DNA of 64,000 nt from an uncultured Schlesneria sp. Lineage in GTDB: Bacteria > Planctomycetota > Planctomycetia > Planctomycetales > Planctomycetaceae. Shown here one piece after another: positions 18,830-28,032 of the stretch; the first letter of the stretch is position 1, and every line of letters begins with the position of its first letter. The notes beneath the pieces are model-generated. The model was not told the origin of the DNA. It did not search any database and worked only from the letters and a program-made list of their open reading frames with translations. The DNA is taken from positions 1 to 64,000 of the forward strand of contig CAILLA010000136.1 of assembly GCA_903834925.1 (NCBI GenBank), written 5' to 3'. The position numbers and the translations under genes are program-made.

Positions 18830-21250
18830 ATGCTTGGAACACTCATCTTCGGCGGTCAGTCGTGGCTGGCTGTGGCTGTGGTGTTGTTCGGACTGGGCCT
18901 GGCTCTTGTCGCGTGGCGTTATTCCAGATCTCGGGCAGATGTTCCAACCCGTTTTATGGCCTCCTTCTTTAAAGCTCTGGGGCTTCTGTTACTCTCCATT
19001 TGCTTGCTCGAACCACTCTGGAGCGGTCAACGGGCCCGACCTGGCGCCAACCTGTTTGTATTGATGGCAGATAACAGCCAAAGCCTGACCATCAAAGATC
19101 CGAATGCTACGACGACTCGTGGAGAACAGCTCAAGAACCTGTTGAATGCCGAAGATGCACCTTGGCAGGTTCGGCTCGCTCAGGATTTTGATTTACGGCG
19201 ATACCTGTTTGATTCCCGATTGCAAAATGTGGCCGATTTTTCCGGGCTTACTTTTCAAGGATCACAAACCAGTCTGGTTGGAGTGCTTAACGGACTTAAG
19301 GACCGGTTTCGAGACCGCCCGCTCGCTGGTGTCCTGCTCTTCACCGACGGTATCACGACCGATTCGAAAGAGGCAAAACTCAGCCTTCAAGGGTTTCCTC
19401 CGATTTACCCCGTTATTCTTGGGACCGATTCATTAAACCGCCCCATTCCCGATCTGGCGGTGTCTCACCTCACGATTACGACAACCGCATTCGAAGATGC
19501 TCCCGTTACGATTCAGGCGGATGTCACCCAATCATCGCTTCCTAGTGCCAAGGTGACAGCGCAGGTCATTGATGAGGCCGGGACAATCGTCAAACAGGTG
19601 ACACAAGCATTTTCTGGCGACTCGGCACCCCTTCCATTTCGATTTCAGATTCGGCCAACCAAACCGGGGATCTCGTTCTACGAAGTCAGGGTTCGAACAG
19701 AAGCCGAAGCAAAACGGGCAGAAACGACAAAGCCTTCAACGGCCAGTTCATCACCGGACAAAGTCTTGAAGCCGCTCGTCGACGCATCTTCGATTGAATC
19801 AACGTTGTCCAACAATCGCCGACTGGTTGCCGTGGATCGGGGGAGAGCAAAATATCGAGTACTCTATCTCTGCGGTCGACCGAACTGGGAATACAAGTTC
19901 CTGAAACGAGCTATCGATTCTGACGAGCAGCTTGAAATGACGGGTGTCATTCGGATTGCGAAAAAAGAACCAAAGTTCGATTGGCGAAGCAAAGCAGGCG
20001 AAGTCAGTAATCCTTTATTTCGAGGTTTCGAAGGGAAGACGGAAGAAACCGAACGATACGATCAGCCTGTGCTTGTCCGATTAAACACAAAAACTCCCGA
20101 CGAGTTGGCAGAAGGTTTCCCCAAGACGGCGGCGGACCTCTACCAATTTCACGCGGTTATCATCGACGATCTGGAATCGGAATTCTTTTCGCCAGATCAA
20201 CTCGCTCTCCTCGAACGATTCGTCAGCGAACGAGGGGGCGGATTACTGATGCTCGGCGGATCGGAATCCTTTCGGCAAGGGGGTTACGAAAGAACCTCGG
20301 TCGGTCGCATGCTGCCGGTATCGCTTGAAGCCACTGCCGCTTCAGCTAATCCCATCGGTTATCGACTTCGGCTGACGAGAGAAGGCTGGCTTCAGCCTTG
20401 GGCACGTCTCCGCCTCACGGAAACCGAAGAGCAACAGCGACTGATCGAATTGCCCAATTTTCTGACGCTGAATCGAGCGGGCCACGTGAAGCCTGGTGCA
20501 ACAGTGATCGCCGAAGTGACGGAACCGACGGGACAGGCAGTTCCGGCCCTCGCCGTGCAAGCATTTGGAAGAGGACGCTGTGCTGCCATGCTCATTGGAG
20601 ACTTCTGGCGATGGCAACTTAATCGAACCGACTCACAACGCGAAAAGGACGACCTTGGCAAAGCCTGGAGACAGACGGTTCGCTGGTTGATTGCTGACGT
20701 TCCTGATCGGATCGAAATGCGGACGACACCCAAGGATGACTTGGGTCAACCGCTCATGCAGATTGAAGCTCGTATACGGACAAACGAATTCCAGCCTCAG
20801 GATAATGCGTCAGTCTCAATTAACCTGAGACTTCCGGACGGCACGACAGTCACTCAACCTGCCGAACCGTCACTCAAGGAAGCAGGGCTTTACCAGGCAA
20901 CGTTCGCATCCCGTCAGTCGGGACATTACCGAGCCGCAGTCGAAGTGATCGACCACGAAGGAAAGTCGCTTGGGCAATCCAACACGGGCTGGTCTGCCGA
21001 CCCAGCCGCCGACGAATTCGCCCGAGTCACACCGAATGTCGAACTTCTCGAAAGGATTGCCAAACAAACTTCCGGCGAAGTCGTTGCCATTCGCGATCTT
21101 GACACCTTTGTCCGCTCATTGCCCAGTCGAAAGGTTCCTTTAACGGAAGGCTACACCATCCCGATTTGGCACCAACCCTGGATGATGTTGTTAATTGTGA
21201 GTTGCCTCTGTGCCGAATGGGGACTGCGACGATGGAAAGGACTCCCCTGA
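18830..21250 (+). CDS. vWA-domain membrane protein with glutamine-amidotransferase-like domain (paralogue 2)
   Basis: 806 residues. Two membrane helices open it (LAVAVVLFGLGLALVAW; FFKALGLLLLSICLLEPLW), then a vWA-like domain with a DNSQS MIDAS variant (FVLMADNSQSLTIKD) and LLFTDGITT. A beta-sandwich region follows, then an amidotransferase-like fold (GRPNWEYKFLKRAI; RFVSERGGGLLMLGGSESF) without a clear catalytic Cys, and a C-terminal anchor (MMLLIVSCLCAEWGLRRW). Same architecture as 8669-11101 and clearly paralogous by order and by the C-terminal anchor. Its stop overlaps the start of the caspase-like protease (ATG within TGATG), so the two are probably made together. Confidence 0.78.
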   Translation: MLGTLIFGGQSWLAVAVVLFGLGLALVAWRYSRSRADVPTRFMASFFKALGLLLLSICLLEPLWSGQRARPGANLFVLMADNSQSLTIKDPNATTTRGEQLKNLLNAEDAPWQVRLAQDFDLRRYLFDSRLQNVADFSGLTFQGSQTSLVGVLNGLKDRFRDRPLAGVLLFTDGITTDSKEAKLSLQGFPPIYPVILGTDSLNRPIPDLAVSHLTITTTAFEDAPVTIQADVTQSSLPSAKVTAQVIDEAGTIVKQVTQAFSGDSAPLPFRFQIRPTKPGISFYEVRVRTEAEAKRAETTKPSTASSSPDKVLKPLVDASSIESTLSNNRRLVAVDRGRAKYRVLYLCGRPNWEYKFLKRAIDSDEQLEMTGVIRIAKKEPKFDWRSKAGEVSNPLFRGFEGKTEETERYDQPVLVRLNTKTPDELAEGFPKTAADLYQFHAVIIDDLESEFFSPDQLALLERFVSERGGGLLMLGGSESFRQGGYERTSVGRMLPVSLEATAASANPIGYRLRLTREGWLQPWARLRLTETEEQQRLIELPNFLTLNRAGHVKPGATVIAEVTEPTGQAVPALAVQAFGRGRCAAMLIGDFWRWQLNRTDSQREKDDLGKAWRQTVRWLIADVPDRIEMRTTPKDDLGQPLMQIEARIRTNEFQPQDNASVSINLRLPDGTTVTQPAEPSLKEAGLYQATFASRQSGHYRAAVEVIDHEGKSLGQSNTGWSADPAADEFARVTPNVELLERIAKQTSGEVVAIRDLDTFVRSLPSRKVPLTEGYTIPIWHQPWMMLLIVSCLCAEWGLRRWKGLP

Positions 21251-22248
21251 TGAAACCAGTCATTTCTACCTGGCTAGTCATTAGCTTTTTTTGCACCCAA
21301 GCCATGTTGAAGGCTGAAGGCGAGACGAAAGCTCCGTCACAATCGTTGATTGTCGTCGTCGGAGCGGGTGGAACACCACAATTTGAAATCTCGTTCTATC
21401 AATGGTCCGAGCGGTGGGAAGCCGCTGCAAAACAAGCAGGCATTCCCGTAACGATTATCGGACGGCACCGGGGTGAAGGAAAAATCGAAGTTGCCGACTA
21501 TGACCGCTTGAAAACGGCAATTGAAGCGGAAAATGACGATTCGAACCGAGATCTGTGGATCGTGTTGATCGGCCACGGAACGTTTGATCGTCGAGTCGCC
21601 AAATTCAACCTGCGCGGTCCGGATGTCTCTGCCGATGAATTAAAAAACTGGTTAGCACCTGTTAGCCGACCAACGGCCATCATTAACTGCGCATCAGCTA
21701 GTGGCCCATTTATTCCGATCTTATCCGCCCCCAATCGGATCGTGGTCGGGGCAACCAAGTCGGGAACAGAAATCAACTTTGCCAGGTTCGGCGACCATTT
21801 GTCGCAAGCCATCAATGATTCCTCGGCGGACCTCGACAAGGACGATCAAACGTCATTGTGGGAAGCATTCCTGATGGCCTCGCGCCGAACGGCGGAGTAC
21901 TACGATAATGATGGACGAGTCGCCACGGAACACGCTTTGCTGGACGATAACGGCGATGGACAAGGAGTTCGCGCGGATCAGTTCCGAGGACTAACAGCCA
22001 TCGCCCAGCCAACTGACGGCCATCCGCTGGATGGCCGAAAAGCCCATCAGTGGCACTTAGTCCCCAACGCCACAGACGCCAGGCTCAGTCCCGAAGTCCG
22101 CGCAAAAAGAAATGAACTGGAACTCGCCATCGAAAATTTGCGTGACCAAAAAGAGACGATTCCACAAGTCGAGTACTTGTCTGAACTCGAACGCCTTCTG
22201 GTCGAACTGGCTGAGCTGAACGAACGCAACGAGCGTATTAGCCCCTAA
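21250..22248 (+). CDS. Caspase-like (C13/C14 clan) secreted protease
   Basis: 332 residues starting at ATG 21250, which overlaps the upstream stop; the track start at 21166 lies inside the vWA gene. A signal peptide (MKPVISTWLVISFFCTQAML) precedes a caspase/legumain-type fold: strand SLIVVVGAGG, then DLWIVLIGHGT with candidate catalytic His109, and TAIINCASASGPFIP with candidate Cys147. The spacing (38 residues) and the GHG / NCASASG context fit clan CD peptidases. The C-terminal third is a charged helix (ELAIENLRDQKETIPQVEYL), likely a coiled coil. Translational coupling with a vWA/amidotransferase-like membrane protein suggests the two act together at the envelope. Some members of these families are inactive, but both catalytic residues are present here. 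Confidence 0.7.
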   Translation: MKPVISTWLVISFFCTQAMLKAEGETKAPSQSLIVVVGAGGTPQFEISFYQWSERWEAAAKQAGIPVTIIGRHRGEGKIEVADYDRLKTAIEAENDDSNRDLWIVLIGHGTFDRRVAKFNLRGPDVSADELKNWLAPVSRPTAIINCASASGPFIPILSAPNRIVVGATKSGTEINFARFGDHLSQAINDSSADLDKDDQTSLWEAFLMASRRTAEYYDNDGRVATEHALLDDNGDGQGVRADQFRGLTAIAQPTDGHPLDGRKAHQWHLVPNATDARLSPEVRAKRNELELAIENLRDQKETIPQVEYLSELERLLVELAELNERNERISP

Positions 22249-22557
22249 TGCCATAATCCGTAGCATGGGCTTCAGCCCGTTCGAAATAACTTCTCGCGTG
22301 AGGGCGAAGCTCCCGCTGAGTCAGTTTGTGTACGCGGTCGAAATCTTCGTAAGGTGCGGACAAGTCTTCGAAGTCCCACCAATTGCCCGTCTTGTCTTCG
22401 AGAATGCAAGGTTTCATCCCAACGTTCTGACCAACAAGCCGCACCACGGTTATCGAAAGTTCCAATCTGGTCAATGGCAAAATTGCGATTGATCAATATG
22501 ACATTCTCTGGTACACGCACACGGGATTATTCACCAGAAAATCAAGAAAGTCCGTTC
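22249..22557. other. Intergenic region with REP-like hairpin and possible minus-strand remnant
   Basis: About 310 bases. GGGCT-TC-AGCCC at 22267-22278, within CGTAGCATGGGCTTCAGCCCG, resembles a common dispersed planctomycete palindrome. On the minus strand an 80-codon frame from a TTG at 22480 has a protein-like stretch (EDKTGNWWDFEDLSAPYEDF), but the overlapping plus-strand frame looks equally coherent, so I do not call a gene. The promoter of the HlyD-like gene must also lie here. Confidence 0.3.
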
Positions 22558-23448
22558 ATGAACTGCCGTTTGATCATCGCTGCATTCGCAACAATCGCGA
22601 TGTTCGCGGGAAATCTTGACGCCGAGTCGCCCGATTCGCCGTTGATCGTACCGAATTGTCGAATTGGCCTGGTCCGGCGAGCATCGCTCGCCGGTTCCCG
22701 CCAGGGGATTGTACAAACCATCGCGGTGACGGAAGGTGACACCGTTGAAAAAGGGCAATTGATCGCCAGTCTCAAGGATGACGTGCCAAGACAGACACTC
22801 GCCCTGGCAGAAAAAGAGATGGCGAATACGGTTGATATCCGTCTGCACAAAAAAATCAGTGAACTGGCTACCTTGGAATATTCGAAAGCGATGGAATTGA
22901 ATCGAAGCATTCCGGGCGGTTTTTCAGAACTGGATATCAAAAAGTTGCGATTGGCGGCCGAGAAGGCGGTCCTGCAAATCGAGCAGGCCGATTTTCAGCA
23001 ACAGATGGCGACGTTACGAAAAAAGGAAGCTGAAGTCACGCTGGAATCTTACAAGATCACGGCACCGTTCTCCGGTGTCGTTTTGCAGGTCAGCAAGCAA
23101 CCTGGAGAAGCCTTGGGTGCCGGCGAGATGGTGGTCGAGATCGCCAATTTCGACACGATGCGAGTCGAAGGATTTATCCCCGTGGCAACAAGCCATCGCG
23201 TTCAGCGCGGTGATACCGTTGTTGTCGAAGTACCCGGTGCAGAACCGCAGAAACAACGGCGGTTTGAGGGGCAGATCAAGCATATCGCTCCGATGATCAA
23301 CGAAGTGAGCCAAGAGGTCCGCGTCTGGGCTGAAGTCACGAATCGACGCGATCTTTTGAAAGACGGTTTACCAGCGACGATGTTTATCAAAGCGAAACGC
23401 GAAGAGGGAAATGAAGTCGCTGCGGAGCACGTTCGTCGGAAGAATTAA
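22558..23448 (+). CDS. HlyD/MFP-type periplasmic adaptor subunit
   Basis: 296 residues from ATG 22558, preceded by AAGAAAG and followed by a signal peptide (CRLIIAAFATIAMFAGNLDA); the track start at 22354 is spurious. The lipoyl-like half motif GIVQTIAVTEGDTVEKGQLIASL, a helical hairpin of about 90 residues, the second lipoyl half KITAPFSGVVLQVSKQPGEAL and the beta-barrel/MP domain (VEGFIPVATSHRVQRGDTVVV) follow in order. Such proteins bridge an inner-membrane pump and an outer-membrane channel. No RND, ABC or MFS pump and no TolC homologue is encoded next to it, and the next gene converges on it, so it is an orphan adaptor. Confidence 0.82.
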   Translation: MNCRLIIAAFATIAMFAGNLDAESPDSPLIVPNCRIGLVRRASLAGSRQGIVQTIAVTEGDTVEKGQLIASLKDDVPRQTLALAEKEMANTVDIRLHKKISELATLEYSKAMELNRSIPGGFSELDIKKLRLAAEKAVLQIEQADFQQQMATLRKKEAEVTLESYKITAPFSGVVLQVSKQPGEALGAGEMVVEIANFDTMRVEGFIPVATSHRVQRGDTVVVEVPGAEPQKQRRFEGQIKHIAPMINEVSQEVRVWAEVTNRRDLLKDGLPATMFIKAKREEGNEVAAEHVRRKN

Positions 23449-23542
23449 GCCAAAGAGTTTTTGGAACACGTATCTTCACGAATTGACGCTAATAAAATAA
23501 GAAAAAAGCAAACCCATGAATGCGTTTACTTTGGTCTGCGAT

Positions 23543-25108
23543 TCAGGGGCTTGTTTGGGATTCTACGAGGCTTTTCAGTAGATTGCCCCAGTCTTCACCT
23601 GTCATGGCATTGGGAATCAGTTCTGAGCGAAAATCTCTTGGGCTGTCGATGATTGTTGGCGCTGTGGGGAATCTGAGCCTATCCATGGCGGTCTTGAGCT
23701 TTTCCGTGAACGGCTTCGAGTCGCGATGAGACGTTGCAATTCCCAATAAGACGCTGGCGGTCTTGTCCCATGAAGAAACCAGCTTTTCCTGTTGCTTCAG
23801 GACAATTTCGCGAAGCAAACGATCTGTGTCCATATCATTGGACTGAAAGCAATTAAGCCACGTTTGCAGTTTGTCACGGACAATTCGTGATTGTACAGAT
23901 GTCTGTGCGGCGCTGGGAATTTCGGTTTGTTTAAGCATTTGATCTAGCTGCTGAAAGGCCGTGAAAAACTCGTTCGATTCTGACGAATTCACTTCGTCGG
24001 CCAGAATCTGAATCAGTTCGAGACTCCAACTTCCCCAAGGCATCGCCAGGCGTCCCGTTTGCTTGCCGGTCAGATCCAGGCCAGGAAATCCTCGCATCTG
24101 TCTCCACGACGGCTCAGTTAAATCGTGATGGCAGGCAAAACAATTGTATTCGGATAATTCCGGCCAGGATGACTGTTGAGTTGTATCGCCGATTACGGTG
24201 CAGGAGTTGGCTCGGTCTTCGAGTTGTTCCAGAGCGGCAATCGCGGTGACAAGCTGGCCAATGAACCATTCGCGAGATCGAAGACTGTTGGTTGCCGTAC
24301 GACTTGGCTTCCAATGTTTTGGAAGGCGGGAAAGATACCAGGTGTATTCAAACTTTAATGCGGGATGACCAGCGGCGATCAGATCGTGATTGACATCAGC
24401 CTCGCCGCCACCAACGTGGCAGGCGGCGCATCGTTTGACTCGGCCTGACACGTCACCGGCCGCGAAGAAATGAAGTCGATGCTTTTCCTCGGTGGAAGTT
24501 TTCTTATCCCAACCATCTTGGACATGAAGATTCAGCCATTCCCGCGAGTCACCGTGACAAGATTCGCAGCTGACACCTTCCGAAAAATAATTCGCTTGAT
24601 CCGCCAGTGGGGCTGCTCCGGACAAATGCTGATTTGTATCGTGACAACCCTGACAGTTCTTCCAGTGCTTTTTCTCCGCTTCGCTGGCCGCTTTGCCTGG
24701 CGGTAATTTGGTTCCCAGACCCAGCCGTTCAAATATTTCCTGAGACTTTTTTCCCAGTAGGGTTTGGCTCGCCTTGGCGTGCGGGTCGTCCATCCACACA
24801 TAACACTCGTCACGGCGAATGGCTTGAACGTTTGGATCGCAAGTCAATGAACCATGACAGTTCGACGTGGAACACGACTGCGTTCGAGTCAGAGTCGTAG
24901 CCCCGGAATCTGACTCGAATTGAAATGCAGTTGCTCGCGAATCATCAGGCCGTTTTGGTTCCGGCCGATTGTTATAAACGGTCTTGATACCAAGTCCTGC
25001 GAAAATGGCGAGCCAGCCGAAAGCGACGATGACTAGCCATCGATTCGTCGTAAGGCCGTTCATCCCAATTGGCCGCCAGGAATTGCCCGACATTGACGAA
25101 GGCTTCAT
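23543..25108 (-). CDS. Membrane-anchored pentaheme cytochrome c (c554-like)
   Basis: 521 residues with an N-terminal anchor helix (WLVIVAFGWLAIFAGLGI). Heme-binding motifs in order: CSTSNCH (a CX4CH variant), CQGCH, CESCH, CAACH and CFACHH. Distal histidine candidates occur in VNHDLIAAGHPALKFEY. The fold resembles the cytochrome c554 family, periplasmic electron carriers. The last 180 residues after the fifth heme have no heme motif and are helical. The ATG overlaps the stop of the decaheme gene as ATGA, so the two are translationally coupled; it is third in the minus-strand unit. It is clearly related to the proteins at 31791 and 33386 (conserved order CESCHG, NHDLIAAGHP, WPEL...FACHHDL). 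Confidence 0.85.
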   Translation of the reverse strand: MKPSSMSGNSWRPIGMNGLTTNRWLVIVAFGWLAIFAGLGIKTVYNNRPEPKRPDDSRATAFQFESDSGATTLTRTQSCSTSNCHGSLTCDPNVQAIRRDECYVWMDDPHAKASQTLLGKKSQEIFERLGLGTKLPPGKAASEAEKKHWKNCQGCHDTNQHLSGAAPLADQANYFSEGVSCESCHGDSREWLNLHVQDGWDKKTSTEEKHRLHFFAAGDVSGRVKRCAACHVGGGEADVNHDLIAAGHPALKFEYTWYLSRLPKHWKPSRTATNSLRSREWFIGQLVTAIAALEQLEDRANSCTVIGDTTQQSSWPELSEYNCFACHHDLTEPSWRQMRGFPGLDLTGKQTGRLAMPWGSWSLELIQILADEVNSSESNEFFTAFQQLDQMLKQTEIPSAAQTSVQSRIVRDKLQTWLNCFQSNDMDTDRLLREIVLKQQEKLVSSWDKTASVLLGIATSHRDSKPFTEKLKTAMDRLRFPTAPTIIDSPRDFRSELIPNAMTGEDWGNLLKSLVESQTSP

Positions 25109-26757
25109 CTGCTCCCTTTAATCGAGAGCGTCTTTTTCAACTCTGCCGCACCAATTTGACCATTGTTCAACATTTCGTTGATGCCCGGACGAAAATCCGC
25201 TTTGGCATGTGTATGGTGATAATCATGACAGTCAACGCATTTGTCGCTGACGGAACCACGACCGCCGTTCGATGACCCATGACCATGACATTGCTGACAA
25301 AGTTCAATGCGTGGCATTAAAACGTCTTGAGCAGAAATACTGGCGTAGATCGACGTCGATGATTTTTGTTGTTCTTTGAGAACGGGATAGTAATCTTCGC
25401 GCTCAGACGGTTCATGAAGTCCACCATTCCGCGTGTGGCATTTCCGGCAGTCAACAGAAAAATGACGGTCATGCCGGAACTGGCTATGAGCCATCCATTG
25501 GGAGGGGATCTTCGTCGGGATTACACTCCAGCCGACGCTCCCTTTGTTATCTTGTCTGGTAAAGTGGCACTTGGTACACGACTTTTCGAAAGGACTCTTT
25601 ACATGATTTCTTGGCTCGACATTGTCGAACCCGGTCGCCTCAAACAACTGCGATTTCACCTTCTGGAATTCCGCACGAATGTCGTCCTGAAACGCGGCAT
25701 CAATTGGCTGCAATTTTGGGTCGAGATCGCGTGATGGCGGATCGATTGGGGGCTTCGTTGGGCCTCCGATTTCATCGGATTGCACCGGTCGATCCCCCTT
25801 GTTCTTCAGGTTCTTCACCAGGTTGTCGAGAACGATCCCTTGAACGATTTCGGGATCGGCATGCGGAAGCTCGCCGGTCGACGGGAATCCTAATTTGTGA
25901 CACTGGTAACAATGTTGCTGATAGTTAATCGGACGAAAATAGGCTCCGTTGGGTTCGGCCTGATGGCAATCCACACAATCGAGTGACGTTGTCTTTCCGT
26001 TGCCAGCTGGAAGATTGGGGTCAAGATGGCGACGGTGGTTGAAAAGAATTTTCGAGGCATCAACGGGATGATCGATTTTACCATCGTTTGGCCAATTGAC
26101 CGGACTGTCCGCGCGATCTCGGTTCAATGCTTCTGACTTGCGCCAAATTCCCAATTGAGTATGCTGAGAGAAATCTGAAAACTTCAGTTCGAAGCGGTGT
26201 TGGCCGTTCGGTTCTTTGGATTTTAGCAAGTGATCGACTTGCAAATGGCAATTGGAACATTGTGCATCAGAGACCTGCGTCAATTCTGAATGACCTCGAT
26301 GCTCTTCATGACAGCCAGCACATTTCAAAGGACTGATCAGCGTTTCTAATTGAGCTTCCAGGATCGCATGCCGATTTCCCCAGGCGAATTCTTCGTCTTT
26401 GGTCTTGGGCAAAAAGTGGTCATTATCGTTCTTATTGGATTCGCGGTGACACGACTGACATTTTTTATCCGAGGTCGATGTCCACGAGTTATTGAATGTG
26501 ATCATCCTCCGTAACGGTGCGCCACTTTGATCGTGACACTGACTGCAATTCTGTTCAAACGATTTATGGGCGTTTGAGACACAGCGGGATTCAAACGCAC
26601 GATGATCACCCAGCAGCCAGGGGACACACGCAAGGACTGTACCGATCAGAAACAGAGCGGACAGCCGAAACCGCATGAGGCGCAAAGGGTCCCGATGCCT
26701 GAGAACATCGAGATCATAACGGCTTGCAATTGTTTTCAGTCGACGTCGATCAGCCAC
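25105..26757 (-). CDS. Decaheme c-type cytochrome
   Basis: 550 residues with one N-terminal signal-anchor (FRLSALFLIGTVLACVPWLL) and ten CXXCH motifs: CSQCH, CQSCH, CAGCH, CSNCH, CVDCH, CYQCH, CTKCH, CRKCH, CQQCH, CVDCH. Additional histidines (HPVDASKILFNHRRH, HSQFRHDRH) could be distal ligands. The start is GTG at 26757; ATG 26676, just before the anchor, is a good alternative. The arrangement is not that of OmcA/MtrC or of octaheme tetrathionate/nitrite reductases as far as I can read it. It sits between the membrane cytochrome b-like gene (141 bases upstream) and the pentaheme gene, suggesting an electron relay from the membrane quinone pool into the periplasm. Confidence 0.85.
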   Translation of the reverse strand: MADRRRLKTIASRYDLDVLRHRDPLRLMRFRLSALFLIGTVLACVPWLLGDHRAFESRCVSNAHKSFEQNCSQCHDQSGAPLRRMITFNNSWTSTSDKKCQSCHRESNKNDNDHFLPKTKDEEFAWGNRHAILEAQLETLISPLKCAGCHEEHRGHSELTQVSDAQCSNCHLQVDHLLKSKEPNGQHRFELKFSDFSQHTQLGIWRKSEALNRDRADSPVNWPNDGKIDHPVDASKILFNHRRHLDPNLPAGNGKTTSLDCVDCHQAEPNGAYFRPINYQQHCYQCHKLGFPSTGELPHADPEIVQGIVLDNLVKNLKNKGDRPVQSDEIGGPTKPPIDPPSRDLDPKLQPIDAAFQDDIRAEFQKVKSQLFEATGFDNVEPRNHVKSPFEKSCTKCHFTRQDNKGSVGWSVIPTKIPSQWMAHSQFRHDRHFSVDCRKCHTRNGGLHEPSEREDYYPVLKEQQKSSTSIYASISAQDVLMPRIELCQQCHGHGSSNGGRGSVSDKCVDCHDYHHTHAKADFRPGINEMLNNGQIGAAELKKTLSIKGSR

Positions 26758-26898
26758 TGTATCCGTTTCTGAAAATCGTTTTTCGAATCAGGTCAATCTA
26801 CTACAAGGCATGTCATCTGTATTCGCTAAGTCATTATCGATCTCGCCGAAACCCGCATAAACGCAAGGGAACCATCTCCAGCAGTTATCGAATGGTTC

Positions 26899-27891
26899 CT
26901 AATAGTAAATCGCCGTCATGATGTGCAACAATCCCAAGACCAGTAGGGTCAGGCATAAAGGAACGTGAAGATGTAACCACCCATGCAGCCACCCGTGAAT
27001 TCGCGACTGAAACAAAAGTTGTCGTCGTTCATCGCAAGCAGACTCCATCTCATCAATGACTGGCCGTAGGTCTTCGGTCACGCTGTCTCGTAATCTCGCG
27101 AATCTCGCGGTGGCCAGTGTGGGGTTTGCCAGATCGTGTGATCGATTCGCATCTGAACTTAAAAAGCTGTTAAGCTGATCCCAGTAAAATGTGGAAAGTT
27201 CAAGCTTCGGCGAAAATGACTCATGTTGTGACGTTTTGACCGGCATGCCTTGTTTCGACGGATTGATTCCAGAGGTTGTCACCGCGAGTTCGGAGGCCCC
27301 TTGACTGCGGGACAACGAAGAAAATGGCTCGAGAAAAGCACTTTCGCATACCTTTTGTACGGCAAGTTCTGTCGAACGCCGTAGCCTTTCACAGGCAACT
27401 TCCAGCTGAGGCGCGATCGCCTGAGCGGGAATGTTTGAGGCCATGACTCGTGGCAGAATTTGTTGAACGGCAAGACCATATATTCCGCTCAAAATCACGG
27501 CCGCAAACGTCAGCATCAGGCAAGACTCAAGTGCCCCACCCAAACGGAACCCGCCGTGGCAAAGAATCAGGGGAACACTCAAAAGACTGATCCAGATATG
27601 ACCGCGAAGCCATGTCTGAGCACTTCCAACCTGCCACTTTGGAATTTTCTTTCGCCAAGCCAAAAGGCCGGCGTAAACCATACAACCAGTACCAGCGACA
27701 CCAAAGAGCATTCCTTGCCACGATCCGCCACTTGCACCATTCGGTTCGGTCCGAGCGTAGATCCAGTAGAGGATGAACGCCACCAGTGTTAAACAGGTGG
27801 TCGTCAAAGCCCAGGGGACATGCGAACGATCAACAATCACAACAGACCTCGAAAATCGGGGGTCTAAAACGAGTTTTTTCCTAGCATACAA
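26899..27891 (-). CDS. Cytochrome b-like membrane protein of the multiheme locus
   Basis: 330 residues with about four to five membrane helices. The central pair carries histidines in suitable places (LRGHIWISLLSVPLILCHGGFRLGG), and the last helix has HLHVPLCLTLLVLGLLHIMTAIYY, so one or two b-hemes are plausible, as in ferric reductase-like or cytochrome b561-like subunits. A soluble helical loop of about 140 residues separates the helices. The start is uncertain: the track uses TTG 27891, while GTG 27840 has GAGG six bases upstream and gives VIVDRSHVPWALTT. It heads the minus-strand unit and would be the quinone-facing subunit of a complex with the decaheme and pentaheme proteins. Function is inferred from histidines and context only. 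Confidence 0.6.
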   Translation of the reverse strand: MYARKKLVLDPRFSRSVVIVDRSHVPWALTTTCLTLVAFILYWIYARTEPNGASGGSWQGMLFGVAGTGCMVYAGLLAWRKKIPKWQVGSAQTWLRGHIWISLLSVPLILCHGGFRLGGALESCLMLTFAAVILSGIYGLAVQQILPRVMASNIPAQAIAPQLEVACERLRRSTELAVQKVCESAFLEPFSSLSRSQGASELAVTTSGINPSKQGMPVKTSQHESFSPKLELSTFYWDQLNSFLSSDANRSHDLANPTLATARFARLRDSVTEDLRPVIDEMESACDERRQLLFQSRIHGWLHGWLHLHVPLCLTLLVLGLLHIMTAIYY

Positions 27892-28032
27892 GCGCGGGTA
27901 ACGCGAAGATAGATTTGACAGCCTACCGTGAAAATTTTTGTCGACGTCCTTCAGTTCCCGGACTGAAAACGAGTTCAGATTTCAAATGGAAACGGCGATT
28001 TGCATCCCGTAGGATAATCGGCATACGCCCGC
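27892..28032. promoter_or_regulatory. Divergent promoter region of the multiheme locus
   Basis: The 141 bases between two divergent transcription units should hold both promoters. A TTGACA hexamer lies at about 27914 on the plus strand, but no good -10 box follows at 16-18 bases, so I leave the promoter unassigned. Confidence 0.3.
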
